Shown: positions 7,656 through 15,593 of the stretch, piece by piece | Layout: each line of letters starts with the position of its first letter | How positions within the stretch are numbered: the stretch's first letter is position 1 | Assembly: GCA_902475785.1 (NCBI GenBank) | Contig: CABSAN010000013.1 | Coordinates: forward strand, 1-43,697 | Length of the DNA stretch: 43,697 nucleotides | Origin: an uncultured Collinsella sp. | Lineage (GTDB): Bacteria; Actinomycetota; Coriobacteriia; Coriobacteriales; Coriobacteriaceae | Reading direction: 5' to 3' | Notes under the pieces: generated by a model | The model's input: only the letters and a program-made list of their open reading frames with translations | What the model was told of the DNA's origin: nothing | The model's database searches: none | Program-made: the position numbers and the translations under genes

Positions 7656-9173
7656 CTAGTTGGTGCTCATTCGTTTTGCTGCGGACTCGACGTAGCCGGC
7701 CATCTCATCGACGTCACAGACGTCTTCGAAGCGGACGGGTTTGGATTCGAGTTCGGCGAGCTGGGCCGGTGCAACCGTGTTGGTCGCCTGCTCGAGCACG
7801 CGCATGGCCTCAAAGTCGTCCTCGGGAACGTCGAGCCCCAGGGCATCGCAGCAGGCGCGCGGGAACTTGTAGGGGCTAGCGGTCGAAAGCAGCACGCGGG
7901 CCTTGGCGCCCTCGGCGGGGGCGACCTGCTCAAAGACGTGATAACCGCAAGCGGTGTGCGGGTCGATCACGTAGCCGTTCGCATCCCAGCAACTCTTGAT
8001 GGCGGCGCGGACCTCGTCCTCGCTGGCCCAGCCGCAGCCAAAGACGCTCTGAATCTTGGCCAGCAGCTCGGCGGGCACCTCGTAGCGACCAGTCTGTGCC
8101 AGCTGCTCCATAAGGCCGGCAACGAGCTCGCAGTCGCCGTCGGACAGGAAGTAGAGCATGCGCTCGAGGTTGGAGCTGATGAGGATGTCCATCGACGGCG
8201 AAATGGTCGTGAAGAACGGACGGTTGCGGTCGTAGACGCCGGTGGTCAGGAAGTCAGCCAGCACGTTGTTCTTGTCGCTCGCGACGATGAGCTTGGCGAC
8301 GGGCAGACCCATACGCTTGGCATAGTAGCCGGCCAAGATATCGCCAAAGTTGCCGGTCGGTACGCAGAACTCCACGGCGTCGCCAGCCTCGATAGCGCCG
8401 GCGCGCAGCAACTGCGCATAGGCGGCAAAGTAGTAGACGACCTGCGGTACCAGGCGGCCGACATTGATGGAGTTGGCGCTCGAAAGCACCGTGCCGGCGG
8501 CCTCCAGGCGCTCGGCAAGCTCCTTATCGGCAAAGATACGCTTGACGGCACTCTGGGCGTCGTCAAAGTTGCCGCGGATTCCGCAGACGGCGACGTTGCT
8601 GCCCTCCTGAGTGGACATCTGCAGGTTCTGGACGCGGCTGACTTTGCCCTCGGGATAAAAGACGGTGATGCCCGTGCCCGGGGCGTCGGCAAAACCGGCG
8701 AGCGCGGCCTTGCCGGTGTCGCCCGACGTAGCAGTGACGATCATGATGCGCTCGGCGCCGCCGTCCTTGGCGGAAGTGCGGGCCATCAGACGGGGGAGCA
8801 TCTGCAGAGCGACGTCCTTAAAAGCGCTCGTGGGGCCGCCAAAGAGCTCCATCACATAGGTTTGCGGGGCGTCGGCACCCGGTGCGGCGTCGAGTTTGAC
8901 GAGCGGCGTGACCTCTTCGCTCGCGAACGTGTCGCGGTATGCCTCGTCGACACACGCCGAAATTTCTTCGGCCGTGTAATCATTCAGTAACATTCCCAAC
9001 ACATCTTGAGCGATTTCAAAGTACGATTTATCTGCAAGCGAGCTGATATCGACCTGCTGGGTGCCGAGCTCGTCCGAGACAAACAAACCCCCGTCGGGAG
9101 CGATGCCGGTACGGATTGCCACCTTACTTGAGCACGATAAAGTGCGTCCTCGTGTACTATGATAAGTTCCCAT
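7656..9173 (-). CDS. thrC: threonine synthase
   Basis: PLP enzyme converting O-phosphohomoserine to threonine. The protein is 505 aa, the size of the long (E. coli/yeast-like) class. The N-terminus MGTYHSTRG is followed by GIAPDGGLFV. The PLP lysine is in FGGPTSAFKDVALQ, the phosphate-binding loop is TATSGDTGKAALAGF, and CVPTGNFGDILAGYYAKRMG is also typical. The ATG at 9173 is chosen over one 15 codons upstream because GAGGAG lies nine bases before it. It is transcribed divergently from lysC across a 104-bp region, so the two halves of the aspartate pathway can be co-regulated there. Confidence 0.95.
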   Translation of the reverse strand: MGTYHSTRGRTLSCSSKVAIRTGIAPDGGLFVSDELGTQQVDISSLADKSYFEIAQDVLGMLLNDYTAEEISACVDEAYRDTFASEEVTPLVKLDAAPGADAPQTYVMELFGGPTSAFKDVALQMLPRLMARTSAKDGGAERIMIVTATSGDTGKAALAGFADAPGTGITVFYPEGKVSRVQNLQMSTQEGSNVAVCGIRGNFDDAQSAVKRIFADKELAERLEAAGTVLSSANSINVGRLVPQVVYYFAAYAQLLRAGAIEAGDAVEFCVPTGNFGDILAGYYAKRMGLPVAKLIVASDKNNVLADFLTTGVYDRNRPFFTTISPSMDILISSNLERMLYFLSDGDCELVAGLMEQLAQTGRYEVPAELLAKIQSVFGCGWASEDEVRAAIKSCWDANGYVIDPHTACGYHVFEQVAPAEGAKARVLLSTASPYKFPRACCDALGLDVPEDDFEAMRVLEQATNTVAPAQLAELESKPVRFEDVCDVDEMAGYVESAAKRMSTN

Positions 9174-9277
9174 ATAACACTGCTCCTCGGATGCCTTGGT
9201 CCCAATCGGTGAAACCATGGTATCAGAGCGCGCAAAATAGGTTCGCAGAGGCTTTTTAGAAAGGTAACCTCCAGCCC

Positions 9278-10666
9278 ATGATTAAGATTGCCAAGTTTGG
9301 CGGCTCGTCGGTCGCCGACGCCGAACACTTCAAAAAGATCAAGGCCATCGTCGATGCCGACCCTGCCCGCCGTTTTGTGGTGGTTTCCGCTTGCGGCCGC
9401 CGCTTTAAGGGCGACACCAAGGTGACCGACCTGCTCTACCTGGTTAACGCGCACGTTAAGTATCACGTGTCGTGTGAGGAGCTGCTCGAGGACATTGGCC
9501 AGCGCTATTTTGATATCGCTGACGAGCTGGAGCTCACCTATCCCATCCGCGAGGAGTTTGCGGCCTTTGCCGAGCGCGCCCGCTCGGGCGGCTACTCTAC
9601 CGAGGAGCTCGTGAGCCGCGGCGAGTACTTCACTGCTCGCCTGATGGCCGAGTACCTGGGCCTGCCGTTCCTGGACGCCGCGACGGTTGTGGCGTTCCAT
9701 CACGACGGTACGCTCAGCATGAATCGCACCTCCGAGCTGGTGCAGGAGTACGGTCAGCAGGGCGGCTTTGTTATGCCCGGTTTCTACGGCGCGACGCGTG
9801 AGGGCCAGATCAAGCTGCTCGACCGTGGCGGCGGCGATATCTCGGGCTCGATCCTGGCCAAGTGCCTGGGTGCCGACCTGTACGAGAACTGGACCGACGT
9901 CTCGGGCTTCTATTCTGCCGATCCGCGTATTGTTCCCGAGGCTCAGCCCATTGCGCGCGTTACCTACGAGGAGCTGCGCGAGCTTTCGTACATGGGTGCG
10001 AGCGTCCTGCACGAGGAGGCCGTGTTCCCCGTGCGCGAGGCTGGTATTCCGCTGGTCATCAAGAACACCAATGCGCCGCAGGACCCCGGCACCATCATTA
10101 GCGAGACGGCTGACGAGGGCGAGGCAGAGCCCATCATTACCGGCGTGACCGGCAAGCGCGGTTTTGTCGCCATCAACGTCGCCCGCGACCGCACCAAGCC
10201 CCGCGTTGGCTTTATGCGCCGTGCACTTTCGGTGTTCGAACGCTATGACGTTTCCGTCGAGCACATGCCCACCGGTGTCGATCGCTTTGGCGCCGTGGTG
10301 CAGGAGCAGGACGTGCACGACTCGCTGTACTCGCTCGTGGGCGACATCCAGCAGGAGGTCGAGCCGCTCGAGATTGAGGTTGTCGAGGGCCTGGCGCTTA
10401 TCGCGACCGTCGGTCGTAACCTGCGCGGTCGTGCCGGCATCTCTGGCCACCTGTTTGGCATGCTTGGCCAGGCGGGCGTGAGCGTGCGTATGATTTCACA
10501 GAGCTGTGACGAGATCAATATCATTATCGGTGTCGAGGAGAAGGACTTCGATCTGGCGATCCAGACCATCTACCGTGCCTTCTCCGATGAGAACGGCATT
10601 GTGAAGGTCTCCGACCTGGAGGCCCCCGAGCCGGTCGATCCCGCCCTGGTCGCACTCCACAAGTAG
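9278..10666 (+). CDS. lysC: aspartate kinase (monofunctional)
   Basis: Catalyses the ATP-dependent phosphorylation of aspartate, the entry to lysine, threonine and methionine synthesis. The protein is 462 aa. It begins IKIAKFGGSSVADAEHF, the kinase signature, with substrate-binding VVVSACGR and the downstream RGGGDISGSILAKCLGAD. The C-terminus holds two ACT-type regulatory segments (VSVEHMPTGVDRFGAVVQEQ and VSVRMISQSCDEINIIIGV), so feedback inhibition is expected. Not fused to homoserine dehydrogenase. It leads directly into asd, with two hairpins in between. Confidence 0.94.
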   Translation: MIKIAKFGGSSVADAEHFKKIKAIVDADPARRFVVVSACGRRFKGDTKVTDLLYLVNAHVKYHVSCEELLEDIGQRYFDIADELELTYPIREEFAAFAERARSGGYSTEELVSRGEYFTARLMAEYLGLPFLDAATVVAFHHDGTLSMNRTSELVQEYGQQGGFVMPGFYGATREGQIKLLDRGGGDISGSILAKCLGADLYENWTDVSGFYSADPRIVPEAQPIARVTYEELRELSYMGASVLHEEAVFPVREAGIPLVIKNTNAPQDPGTIISETADEGEAEPIITGVTGKRGFVAINVARDRTKPRVGFMRRALSVFERYDVSVEHMPTGVDRFGAVVQEQDVHDSLYSLVGDIQQEVEPLEIEVVEGLALIATVGRNLRGRAGISGHLFGMLGQAGVSVRMISQSCDEINIIIGVEEKDFDLAIQTIYRAFSDENGIVKVSDLEAPEPVDPALVALHK

Positions 10667-10677
10667 CGACTGTCTCG

Positions 10678-10709
10678 GTAGATTGTTGGCGCACGCGCCA
10701 AAAATCTAC
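10678..10709. repeat. hairpin after lysC
   Basis: GTAGATT-g-TTGGCGC-ac-GCGCCAA-a-AATCTAC, a nearly perfect 15-bp stem with no T-run directly after it. Probably works with the following hairpin as a transcription brake. Confidence 0.6.
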
Positions 10710-10740
10710 GGCGGGGCGTTTCGTTTCGGTTTCGTTTCGA

Positions 10741-10770
10741 CGGGGCGGGTTTCGTGTCCGCCCCGTTCTT
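10741..10770 (+). terminator. lysC terminator
   Basis: CGGGGCGG and CCGCCCCG arms around GTTTCGTGT, followed by TTCTTGT. It lies between lysC and asd. Confidence 0.6.
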
Positions 10771-10840
10771 GTATACACTGGCAACAATAATCAGCCTGCT
10801 CGGCGTGCGGGCAAAAGCCAAAACCTTTAAAGGGGGAAGC

Positions 10841-11866
10841 ATGAAACAGTACACGGTTGCTATTTTGGGCGCGACGGGAGCCGTGGGCACCCAGATGCTC
10901 GAGTGCCTCAACGAGCAGGAGTTCCCGGTCGGCAAGCTCAAGCTGTTGGCAAGTGCACGCTCTGCGGGCAAAACCGTCGAGTTCCGCGGCGAGCAGATCG
11001 TGATCGAAGAGGCTTGCCCCGAGGCCTTTGAGGGCTGCGACATTGTGCTCGGAGCCGCCGGCGACGATATCGCGAAGGAACTGCTGCCCGAGGCCGTCAA
11101 GCGCGGCGCCGTCGTGGTCGACAACAGCCATGCCTTCCGCATGGATCCCGAGGTGCCGCTGGTTGTGCCCGAGATCAATGCCGACGACATCAAGTGGCAC
11201 CGCGGCCTTATCGCCAATCCCAACTGTGCGACCATCATCGGCCTGGTTCCCACGTGGCCGCTGCATCAGCTCGCCGGCGTGAAGCGCATGATCGTCTCGA
11301 CGTATCAGGCGGCTTCGGGTGCCGGCGCTCCCGGCATGGCCGAGCTCGAGGCTCAGCTGGCCGCCCTGGGCCGTGGCGAGGAGATTCCCGAGCCGCGCGC
11401 GTTTGCCGCCCAGCTCGCGAGCAACCTGATTCCGCAGATTGGCGGCGTCAAGGAGGAGGGCTTTACCTCCGAGGAGATGAAGCTGCAAAACGAGGGCCGC
11501 AAGATCATGCACCTGCCCGAGCTGCGCGTGAACTGCACCTGCGTGCGCGTGCCCGTGCTGCGTTCGCACTCCGAGAGCATTACGCTCGAGTTTGAGCGCG
11601 ATATTACGGTTGAGGAGGCCCGTGCTGCGCTTGCTACCGCTCCCGGCGTCAAGCTGGTTGACGATATGGCTGCCGAGGATGCACACGACCGCTTCCCCAT
11701 GCCAATGGACACCTCCGACCAGGACCTGATTTGGGTCGGCCGCGTGCGCCGCGACATCTCGAACCCCGAGGCTGCGCGCGGCATCACCTTCTGGTGCTGT
11801 GGCGACCAAATCCGTAAGGGCGCGGCAACCAACGCCGTCCAGATCGCTAAGCTGCTCTGCGAGTAG
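10841..11866 (+). CDS. asd: aspartate-semialdehyde dehydrogenase
   Basis: Reduces aspartyl phosphate to aspartate semialdehyde with NADPH, the second step of the aspartate pathway. The protein is 341 aa. The N-terminus MKQYTVAILGATGAVGTQML is the NADP-binding GATGxVG loop. The active-site cysteine lies in NPNCATIIGLVP, and STYQAASGAG precedes the hexapeptide region. The catalytic His is expected in VLRSHSES. AGGGGGAAGC lies before ATG 10841. It is downstream of lysC in the same direction. Confidence 0.95.
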   Translation: MKQYTVAILGATGAVGTQMLECLNEQEFPVGKLKLLASARSAGKTVEFRGEQIVIEEACPEAFEGCDIVLGAAGDDIAKELLPEAVKRGAVVVDNSHAFRMDPEVPLVVPEINADDIKWHRGLIANPNCATIIGLVPTWPLHQLAGVKRMIVSTYQAASGAGAPGMAELEAQLAALGRGEEIPEPRAFAAQLASNLIPQIGGVKEEGFTSEEMKLQNEGRKIMHLPELRVNCTCVRVPVLRSHSESITLEFERDITVEEARAALATAPGVKLVDDMAAEDAHDRFPMPMDTSDQDLIWVGRVRRDISNPEAARGITFWCCGDQIRKGAATNAVQIAKLLCE

Positions 11867-11878
11867 TGTGACCTGTCC

Positions 11879-12008
11879 GGCGGGGGCCGGGCTTAGTTTT
11901 CAGAACGTCCTCGACCATGTGTGGCGCCTTGTCCTGCTCCTTCGGAGCCGCGGACAAGGCGCCACACTGGTCTGCGGAGTGTTCTGAAAACTAAGCCCGG
12001 CCCCCGCC
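11879..12008 (-). repeat. TCCGCA/GAGGAC nested hairpin element, copy 2
   Basis: The outer stem is 28 bp and perfect (11879-11906 with 11981-12008). Read on the minus strand the interior is ACTCCGCAGACCAG, a 15-bp inner stem extended by a second short stem, then CATGGTCGAGGAC. The helix next to the core is GACC/GGTC here. It lies 13 bp past asd. Confidence 0.85.
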
Positions 12009-12118
12009 TGCGGTGACGCTGCTGCGAGCGGCCTGCGATGGGGCCGTTGTTGGTTGGGGCCGCTGGGCTGATGTTGGGGCGCGTGGCTGTTGCGGGCCCT
12101 AGTCCCGGCGGCGGCCAC

Positions 12119-12260
12119 GGCGCTTTGCGCCTGCCGCCTTGGGGGACTGTGGGGCGCGGCCGGCAGCTGCGGCGCGTTCGCGCCTACTGCCTGGGGTGAC
12201 TGCGGGGCGTGACGGCAGCTGCGGCGCTTCGCGCCTGCTGCCTGAGGTGACTTTGGGGTT
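12119..12260 (+). repeat. three degenerate ~52-bp tandem repeats
   Basis: Units start at 12119, 12171 and 12223. Each begins with a short hairpin (GGCGC-TTYG-type loop-GCGCC), continues CTRCYGCCTKRGG and a GACT, and ends in a G-rich run (GGGGCG or GGGGTT). Spacers between units share GGCAGCTGC. Nothing coding was seen here. With the elements on each side this fills the 745-bp gap between asd and ogt. Confidence 0.7.
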
Positions 12261-12275
12261 GGTGCGAATCGGGGT

Positions 12276-12445
12276 CTAATACTTTCCCGTGAAGTGAACG
12301 ACCTTATTTGGACCCCCGAAGCATTGGCATATTTTGACCGCTATTTCCTGCGGTTTTGCAGCGTGAATCCTGCGGTTTTTTGGGCTAAAGGTGTGGATGC
12401 TCCGGGGCTTCGTTTTTACTCGTTCACTTCTCGGGAAAGTATTAG
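12276..12445. mobile_element. 170-bp MITE-like element with 26-bp terminal inverted repeats
   Basis: Terminal arms of 26 nt (CTAATACTTTCCCG followed by TGAAGTGAACGA, and its reverse complement) match at 25 of 26 positions and enclose 118 bp. The interior has a repeated CCTGCGGTTTT (near 12348 and 12371) and no open frame with a ribosome site. No clear target duplication was seen, so a regulatory cruciform is an alternative to a transposon relic. Confidence 0.6.
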
Positions 12446-12611
12446 AGCTCAGCTGATAGAGGTACCGCACTGGCGTCGAAGCCCTGCGTCTTCTTCGATT
12501 GATTGGGGAAAACAGCCTCGCTTAAGCAATTGCGAGCCCGCCCAGACGTATCTGTGGGGTTGTCTGCACAATTCGCGGTATTATGTTGCGGAGTTTTGAA
12601 AGGAGCCGCTG

Positions 12612-13190
12612 GTGGTCACGACGACGTTTGCTTCGCCTTTGGGCGAAATCCTGCTTGCCGCTGATGGCCGCGGTTTGACGGGGCTTTGGTTTGAGGGGCA
12701 GGAGCACTTCGGCTCTACGCTGCTCAAAGAAGATCCCGAACATGTTGAAGGGGCCGATGCAGTTTCTGGTGCTGGCGGCATGTCGTCGGTGAGTCCGGCA
12801 AATGGTGCGGCGTCTTCGGTGCTTGAGCGTTCATGGGCTTGGCTGAATGCTTATTTTGCGGGGCAGGAGCCTCGGTTTACGCCGCCGTTGCATATGATTG
12901 GTACGGCGTTTCAGCGCGAGGTTTGGTTTGAGCTGCTTTCAATTCCGCGTGGCGAGGTCGCTACGTATGGTGAGATCGCCCAGCGTGTTGCGGCTCGACA
13001 TCGTGTACCGGGAAACGAAGCACCCGTTGTGTCTCCTCGTGCAGTGGGGGCTGCGGTCGCGCGTAATCCCATTTCGATTATCGTGCCGTGCCATCGCGTG
13101 GTGGCGGCCGACGGATCGCTCAACGGATATGCCGGCGGCCTCGACCGCAAGGAGTGGCTGCTTCGGCTTGAGGGCGCGTACGAGGAGTAA
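12612..13190 (+). CDS. ogt: methylated-DNA--protein-cysteine S-methyltransferase
   Basis: Suicide repair protein that transfers alkyl groups from O6-alkylguanine to its own cysteine. The protein is 192 aa. The C-terminal DNA-binding domain has GTAFQREVWFELLSIPRGEV, then VATYGEIAQRVA, the active-site IVPCHRVVAADGSLNGYAGG and RKEWLLRLEG. Two low-complexity stretches (about residues 40-70 and 132-142) make it longer than the usual 160-170 aa. The GTG start has AAAGGAGC seven bases upstream. No adaptive-response partners are adjacent. Confidence 0.92.
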   Translation: MVTTTFASPLGEILLAADGRGLTGLWFEGQEHFGSTLLKEDPEHVEGADAVSGAGGMSSVSPANGAASSVLERSWAWLNAYFAGQEPRFTPPLHMIGTAFQREVWFELLSIPRGEVATYGEIAQRVAARHRVPGNEAPVVSPRAVGAAVARNPISIIVPCHRVVAADGSLNGYAGGLDRKEWLLRLEGAYEE

Positions 13191-13230
13191 CGCTCGAACA
13201 CTTTGCATAGCCAAGACGCCGTGAAAGAAC

Positions 13231-13307
13231 GGGATGCGCTTTCCGAATGGCGTCCCAAACGGAAACCGTGTCCCGGAATACAGCCTTAGAGTGGGATGCC
13301 GTTTCCG
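13231..13307. repeat. alternating GGGATGC-GTTTCCG motifs
   Basis: A 15-bp motif occurs three times in alternating orientation: GGGATGCGCTTTCCG (13231), CGGAAACCGTGTCCC (13260, inverted) and GGGATGCCGTTTCCG (13293), about 30 bp apart. It lies between the convergent ends of ogt and the CLC gene and may fold as one of two alternative hairpins. Confidence 0.6.
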
Positions 13308-13334
13308 GTTGAGACCACTTGCTTGGACATCTTT

Positions 13335-14570
13335 CTACGCCCGCTTCTGCAGGGCATAGATCGATTTGTCCATGTTGAACAGATAAGCCACAGCGCAGAC
13401 GATAAAGAACGCCGGCAGATTACCGAAACCGAAGACCTCGCAGCCAATGAGGATCGGCGCGAGCAGCGTGTTGGTGGCGCTGCCAAAGACGGCGGCGTAT
13501 CCCAGCGCGGCGCAGAACTCGACGGGCATGCCGAGAATTCCGGCGAGCACGACACCCAGGCTTGCTCCGATGGAGAACAGCGGCGTTACCTCACCACCTT
13601 GATATCCTGCGGCAAGCGTGGCGATGGTGAGTACGAATTTGAGCGCCCAGTCCCAAGGCATGATCGACGGCTCGCCGTTGTCGCCCAGTGCCGCGGATAT
13701 CAGGTTTGTTCCAAGTCCGCAGTATCGCCCCTGCCACAGTACGAACAAAATCGCTGACAGCGCAAGGCCCATAACGGCAACGCGAATGTAAGGGTTGGGG
13801 AGCAGCCGCGCTGCAAGGGTCTTGGCATGGGCAAGGCACCAGGCAAAAGCTCCACCTACCATACCAAACGCGATACCCAACAGCGCCAGCCGTCCAAGAC
13901 TGGGGAGGTCGAGCGCATACGAGGCGGTAACGGCGACCTCGAACTTCTCGAGTCCCAAGGCGCCGGAGGTCATGCTTGCGGCAAGTGAAGCCGTAAGCGC
14001 GGGGAACAACGCGCGGTATTCCATGCGTCCGGCGACCAGCACTTCGATAGCAAAGACCGTGGCGGCGAGCGGCGTTCGAAAGAGTCCGGCAAAGCCAGCG
14101 GCCATACCAATGAGCAAAAACGTGTTGCCGGGGTCGCGGAAAGGCAAGCGTCGGCCGATCCAATGTGAGACGGTGGCGCCGATCTGCACCGCTACGCCCT
14201 CGCGTCCTGCGCTGCCGCCAAAGAGGTGCGTTCCCCACGTGCTCAACATAATGAGCGGCACCAAACGCGGGGAGATGGCGTCCTCGCGTCCGTGACCTAC
14301 GTCAAATACCAGGCTCATGCCCCGATCGGTGCCTTTGCCCCAGGTGCGGTAGGCAAATACGATGGCCAAGCCCATGGGGGCGAGGAAGGGAAGGAGCAGT
14401 GCGATGTGCTCGTTGCGGAAAGTGCCGATCGCCAGGAGCACGCGGCCAAAGAGTGCGCAGATGGCACCGACGATGATGCCAATAGGGATTCCGACAGTAC
14501 CCATGAGCACGAGGCCGCTATAGGTGCTGACCAGGCGTTTGATTCTGCTCGATGTGCTGTTTTCCGACAC
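13335..14570 (-). CDS. CLC-family transporter, probably fluoride/proton antiporter (CLC-F)
   Basis: Polytopic membrane protein of 411 aa. The CLC signature is FGGSAGREGVAVQIG (residues about 118-131, with the gating Glu124), and the second conserved region is GYQGGEVTPLFSIGASLG. GREGV and GGEVTPLF are forms I associate with the fluoride-specific CLC-F subfamily rather than chloride ClC-ec1 types. The assignment is reinforced by a fluoride-riboswitch-like leader directly upstream (14585-14711). It would export F- in exchange for H+. It starts at GTG 14570 with GGAGGAGAA upstream. No CBS domains. Confidence 0.82.
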   Translation of the reverse strand: MSENSTSSRIKRLVSTYSGLVLMGTVGIPIGIIVGAICALFGRVLLAIGTFRNEHIALLLPFLAPMGLAIVFAYRTWGKGTDRGMSLVFDVGHGREDAISPRLVPLIMLSTWGTHLFGGSAGREGVAVQIGATVSHWIGRRLPFRDPGNTFLLIGMAAGFAGLFRTPLAATVFAIEVLVAGRMEYRALFPALTASLAASMTSGALGLEKFEVAVTASYALDLPSLGRLALLGIAFGMVGGAFAWCLAHAKTLAARLLPNPYIRVAVMGLALSAILFVLWQGRYCGLGTNLISAALGDNGEPSIMPWDWALKFVLTIATLAAGYQGGEVTPLFSIGASLGVVLAGILGMPVEFCAALGYAAVFGSATNTLLAPILIGCEVFGFGNLPAFFIVCAVAYLFNMDKSIYALQKRA

Positions 14571-14584
14571 TTCTCCTCCAAAAC

Positions 14585-14711
14585 AAAAAAGACTCCTGCC
14601 GCGGCGTGATGCCTAGGAGGCACCACGTAACAGCAGAAGTCATCAGCAACAAGGCGGTTTAGGGTGACGCGACAGTTTAGCTAGCGCACCCAGCGGAGAC
14701 ATTCATTCCGC
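14585..14711 (-). ncRNA. fluoride (crcB-type) riboswitch with terminator platform
   Basis: Read on the minus strand from 14711: a hairpin GCGGA-ATGAATGTC-TCCGC, then a 31-nt hairpin insertion (arms GGGTG/CACCC), then TAAACCGCC and GCTGATGAC followed by TTCTGCTG. The loop GAATGTC can pair with GACTTC as the expected pseudoknot, with one bulged base. GACTTCTGCTG is also the 5' arm of a strong terminator (paired with CGGCAGGAGTC, followed by TTTTTT at 14585-14590), so ligand binding would block termination. This matches the crcB aptamer order (stem with AUGA loop, AAAC-GCC, CUGAUG) from memory of the consensus. The P3 stem is weak and the insertion is unusual. Confidence 0.72.
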
Positions 14712-14803
14712 AGCGGCATCATAGCGGTGGGCAAGGCATGGGTCAAATGGTTGACTTGGGTAGCCATAATGCCTCGTCTACACCCGCCATTTCCCCATAT
14801 AAA

Positions 14804-14838
14804 ACCTGCCAAAATGAACCTGTCCCTTTTTGGTCGGC
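14804..14838. repeat. GGGACAG-loop hairpin, copy 2 (inverted)
   Basis: ACCTGCCAAAA, a 13-nt loop TGAACCTGTCCCT (reverse complement contains AGGGACAG), then TTTTGGT. The stem is intact for seven base pairs and decays beyond. It lies upstream of the ABC exporter genes. Confidence 0.7.
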
Positions 14839-14887
14839 GTGAAATGGGTAATACTAAAGAGTTATCCGACCAGATGGGAACCGATCG

Positions 14888-15589
14888 ATGGCCTATATCG
14901 AATTCAAAGACGTCATCAAAGCATACGGCGAGGGCGATGCCCGCATCCATGCGCTCGACGGCGCGAGTTTTACCGTTGAGCGCGGTGAGCTCGCCATTAT
15001 CCTGGGCGCTTCGGGCGCCGGCAAGACTACGGCGCTCAACATCCTAGGCGGCATGGATACGGTAACCTCCGGCTCCGTGACAGTGGACGGGCGCGACGTG
15101 AGCTCTGCCAACGAGGCGCAGCTTGTGGAGTACCGCCGCGCCGACGTCGGCTTTGTCTTTCAGTTCTACAATCTGGTTCCCAACCTGACGGCGCTCGAAA
15201 ACGTTGAGCTTGCAGCTCAGATCTGCCCCGATTCGCTCGATGCCGAACAGACGCTTCGCCAGGTTGGCCTGGGCGAGCGCCTCGCCAACTTCCCCGCGCA
15301 GCTTTCGGGCGGCGAGCAGCAGCGCGTGTCCATTGCCCGCGCACTGGCCAAGAACCCCAAGCTTCTTTTATGCGACGAGCCCACGGGCGCGCTCGACTAT
15401 AAAACCGGCAAGCAGATCTTGCAGTTGCTGCAGGATACCTGCCGCAAGCAGGGCATTACGGTCATCATCATCACGCACAACTCCGCGCTCGCGCCCATGG
15501 CCGATCGCCTGATCCGCTTTAAGAGTGGTCGCGTGGAGAGCGAGACGGTCCAGCAAAATCCCGTGCCTATCGAGACGATCGAGTGGTAG
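14888..15589 (+). CDS. ABC exporter ATP-binding protein (MacB/LolD type)
   Basis: Cytoplasmic ATPase subunit, 233 aa. Walker A is GASGAGKTT, the Q-loop lies in VFQFYNLVPNLTALENVE, the signature is LSGGEQQRVSIARAL, Walker B is LLLCDEPTGALD, and the switch His is in IIITHN. This is the closely related group that works with FtsX-domain permeases. The large permease gene begins four bases after its stop, so they form one unit. The substrate cannot be read from the sequence; roles in peptide or antibiotic efflux and cell-envelope stress are known in the family. Confidence 0.92.
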   Translation: MAYIEFKDVIKAYGEGDARIHALDGASFTVERGELAIILGASGAGKTTALNILGGMDTVTSGSVTVDGRDVSSANEAQLVEYRRADVGFVFQFYNLVPNLTALENVELAAQICPDSLDAEQTLRQVGLGERLANFPAQLSGGEQQRVSIARALAKNPKLLLCDEPTGALDYKTGKQILQLLQDTCRKQGITVIIITHNSALAPMADRLIRFKSGRVESETVQQNPVPIETIEW

Positions 15590-15593
15590 CGCC

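Noticed and set aside
7527..10450. Long antisense frames opposite thrC and lysC (over 480 codons each)
   Set aside because: They run opposite genes with unmistakable motifs, have no ribosome sites, and are low-complexity products of high-GC third positions.
12276..12470. Minus-strand 64-codon gene in the inverted-repeat element
   Set aside because: No ribosome site, and its ends coincide with the inverted-repeat arms.
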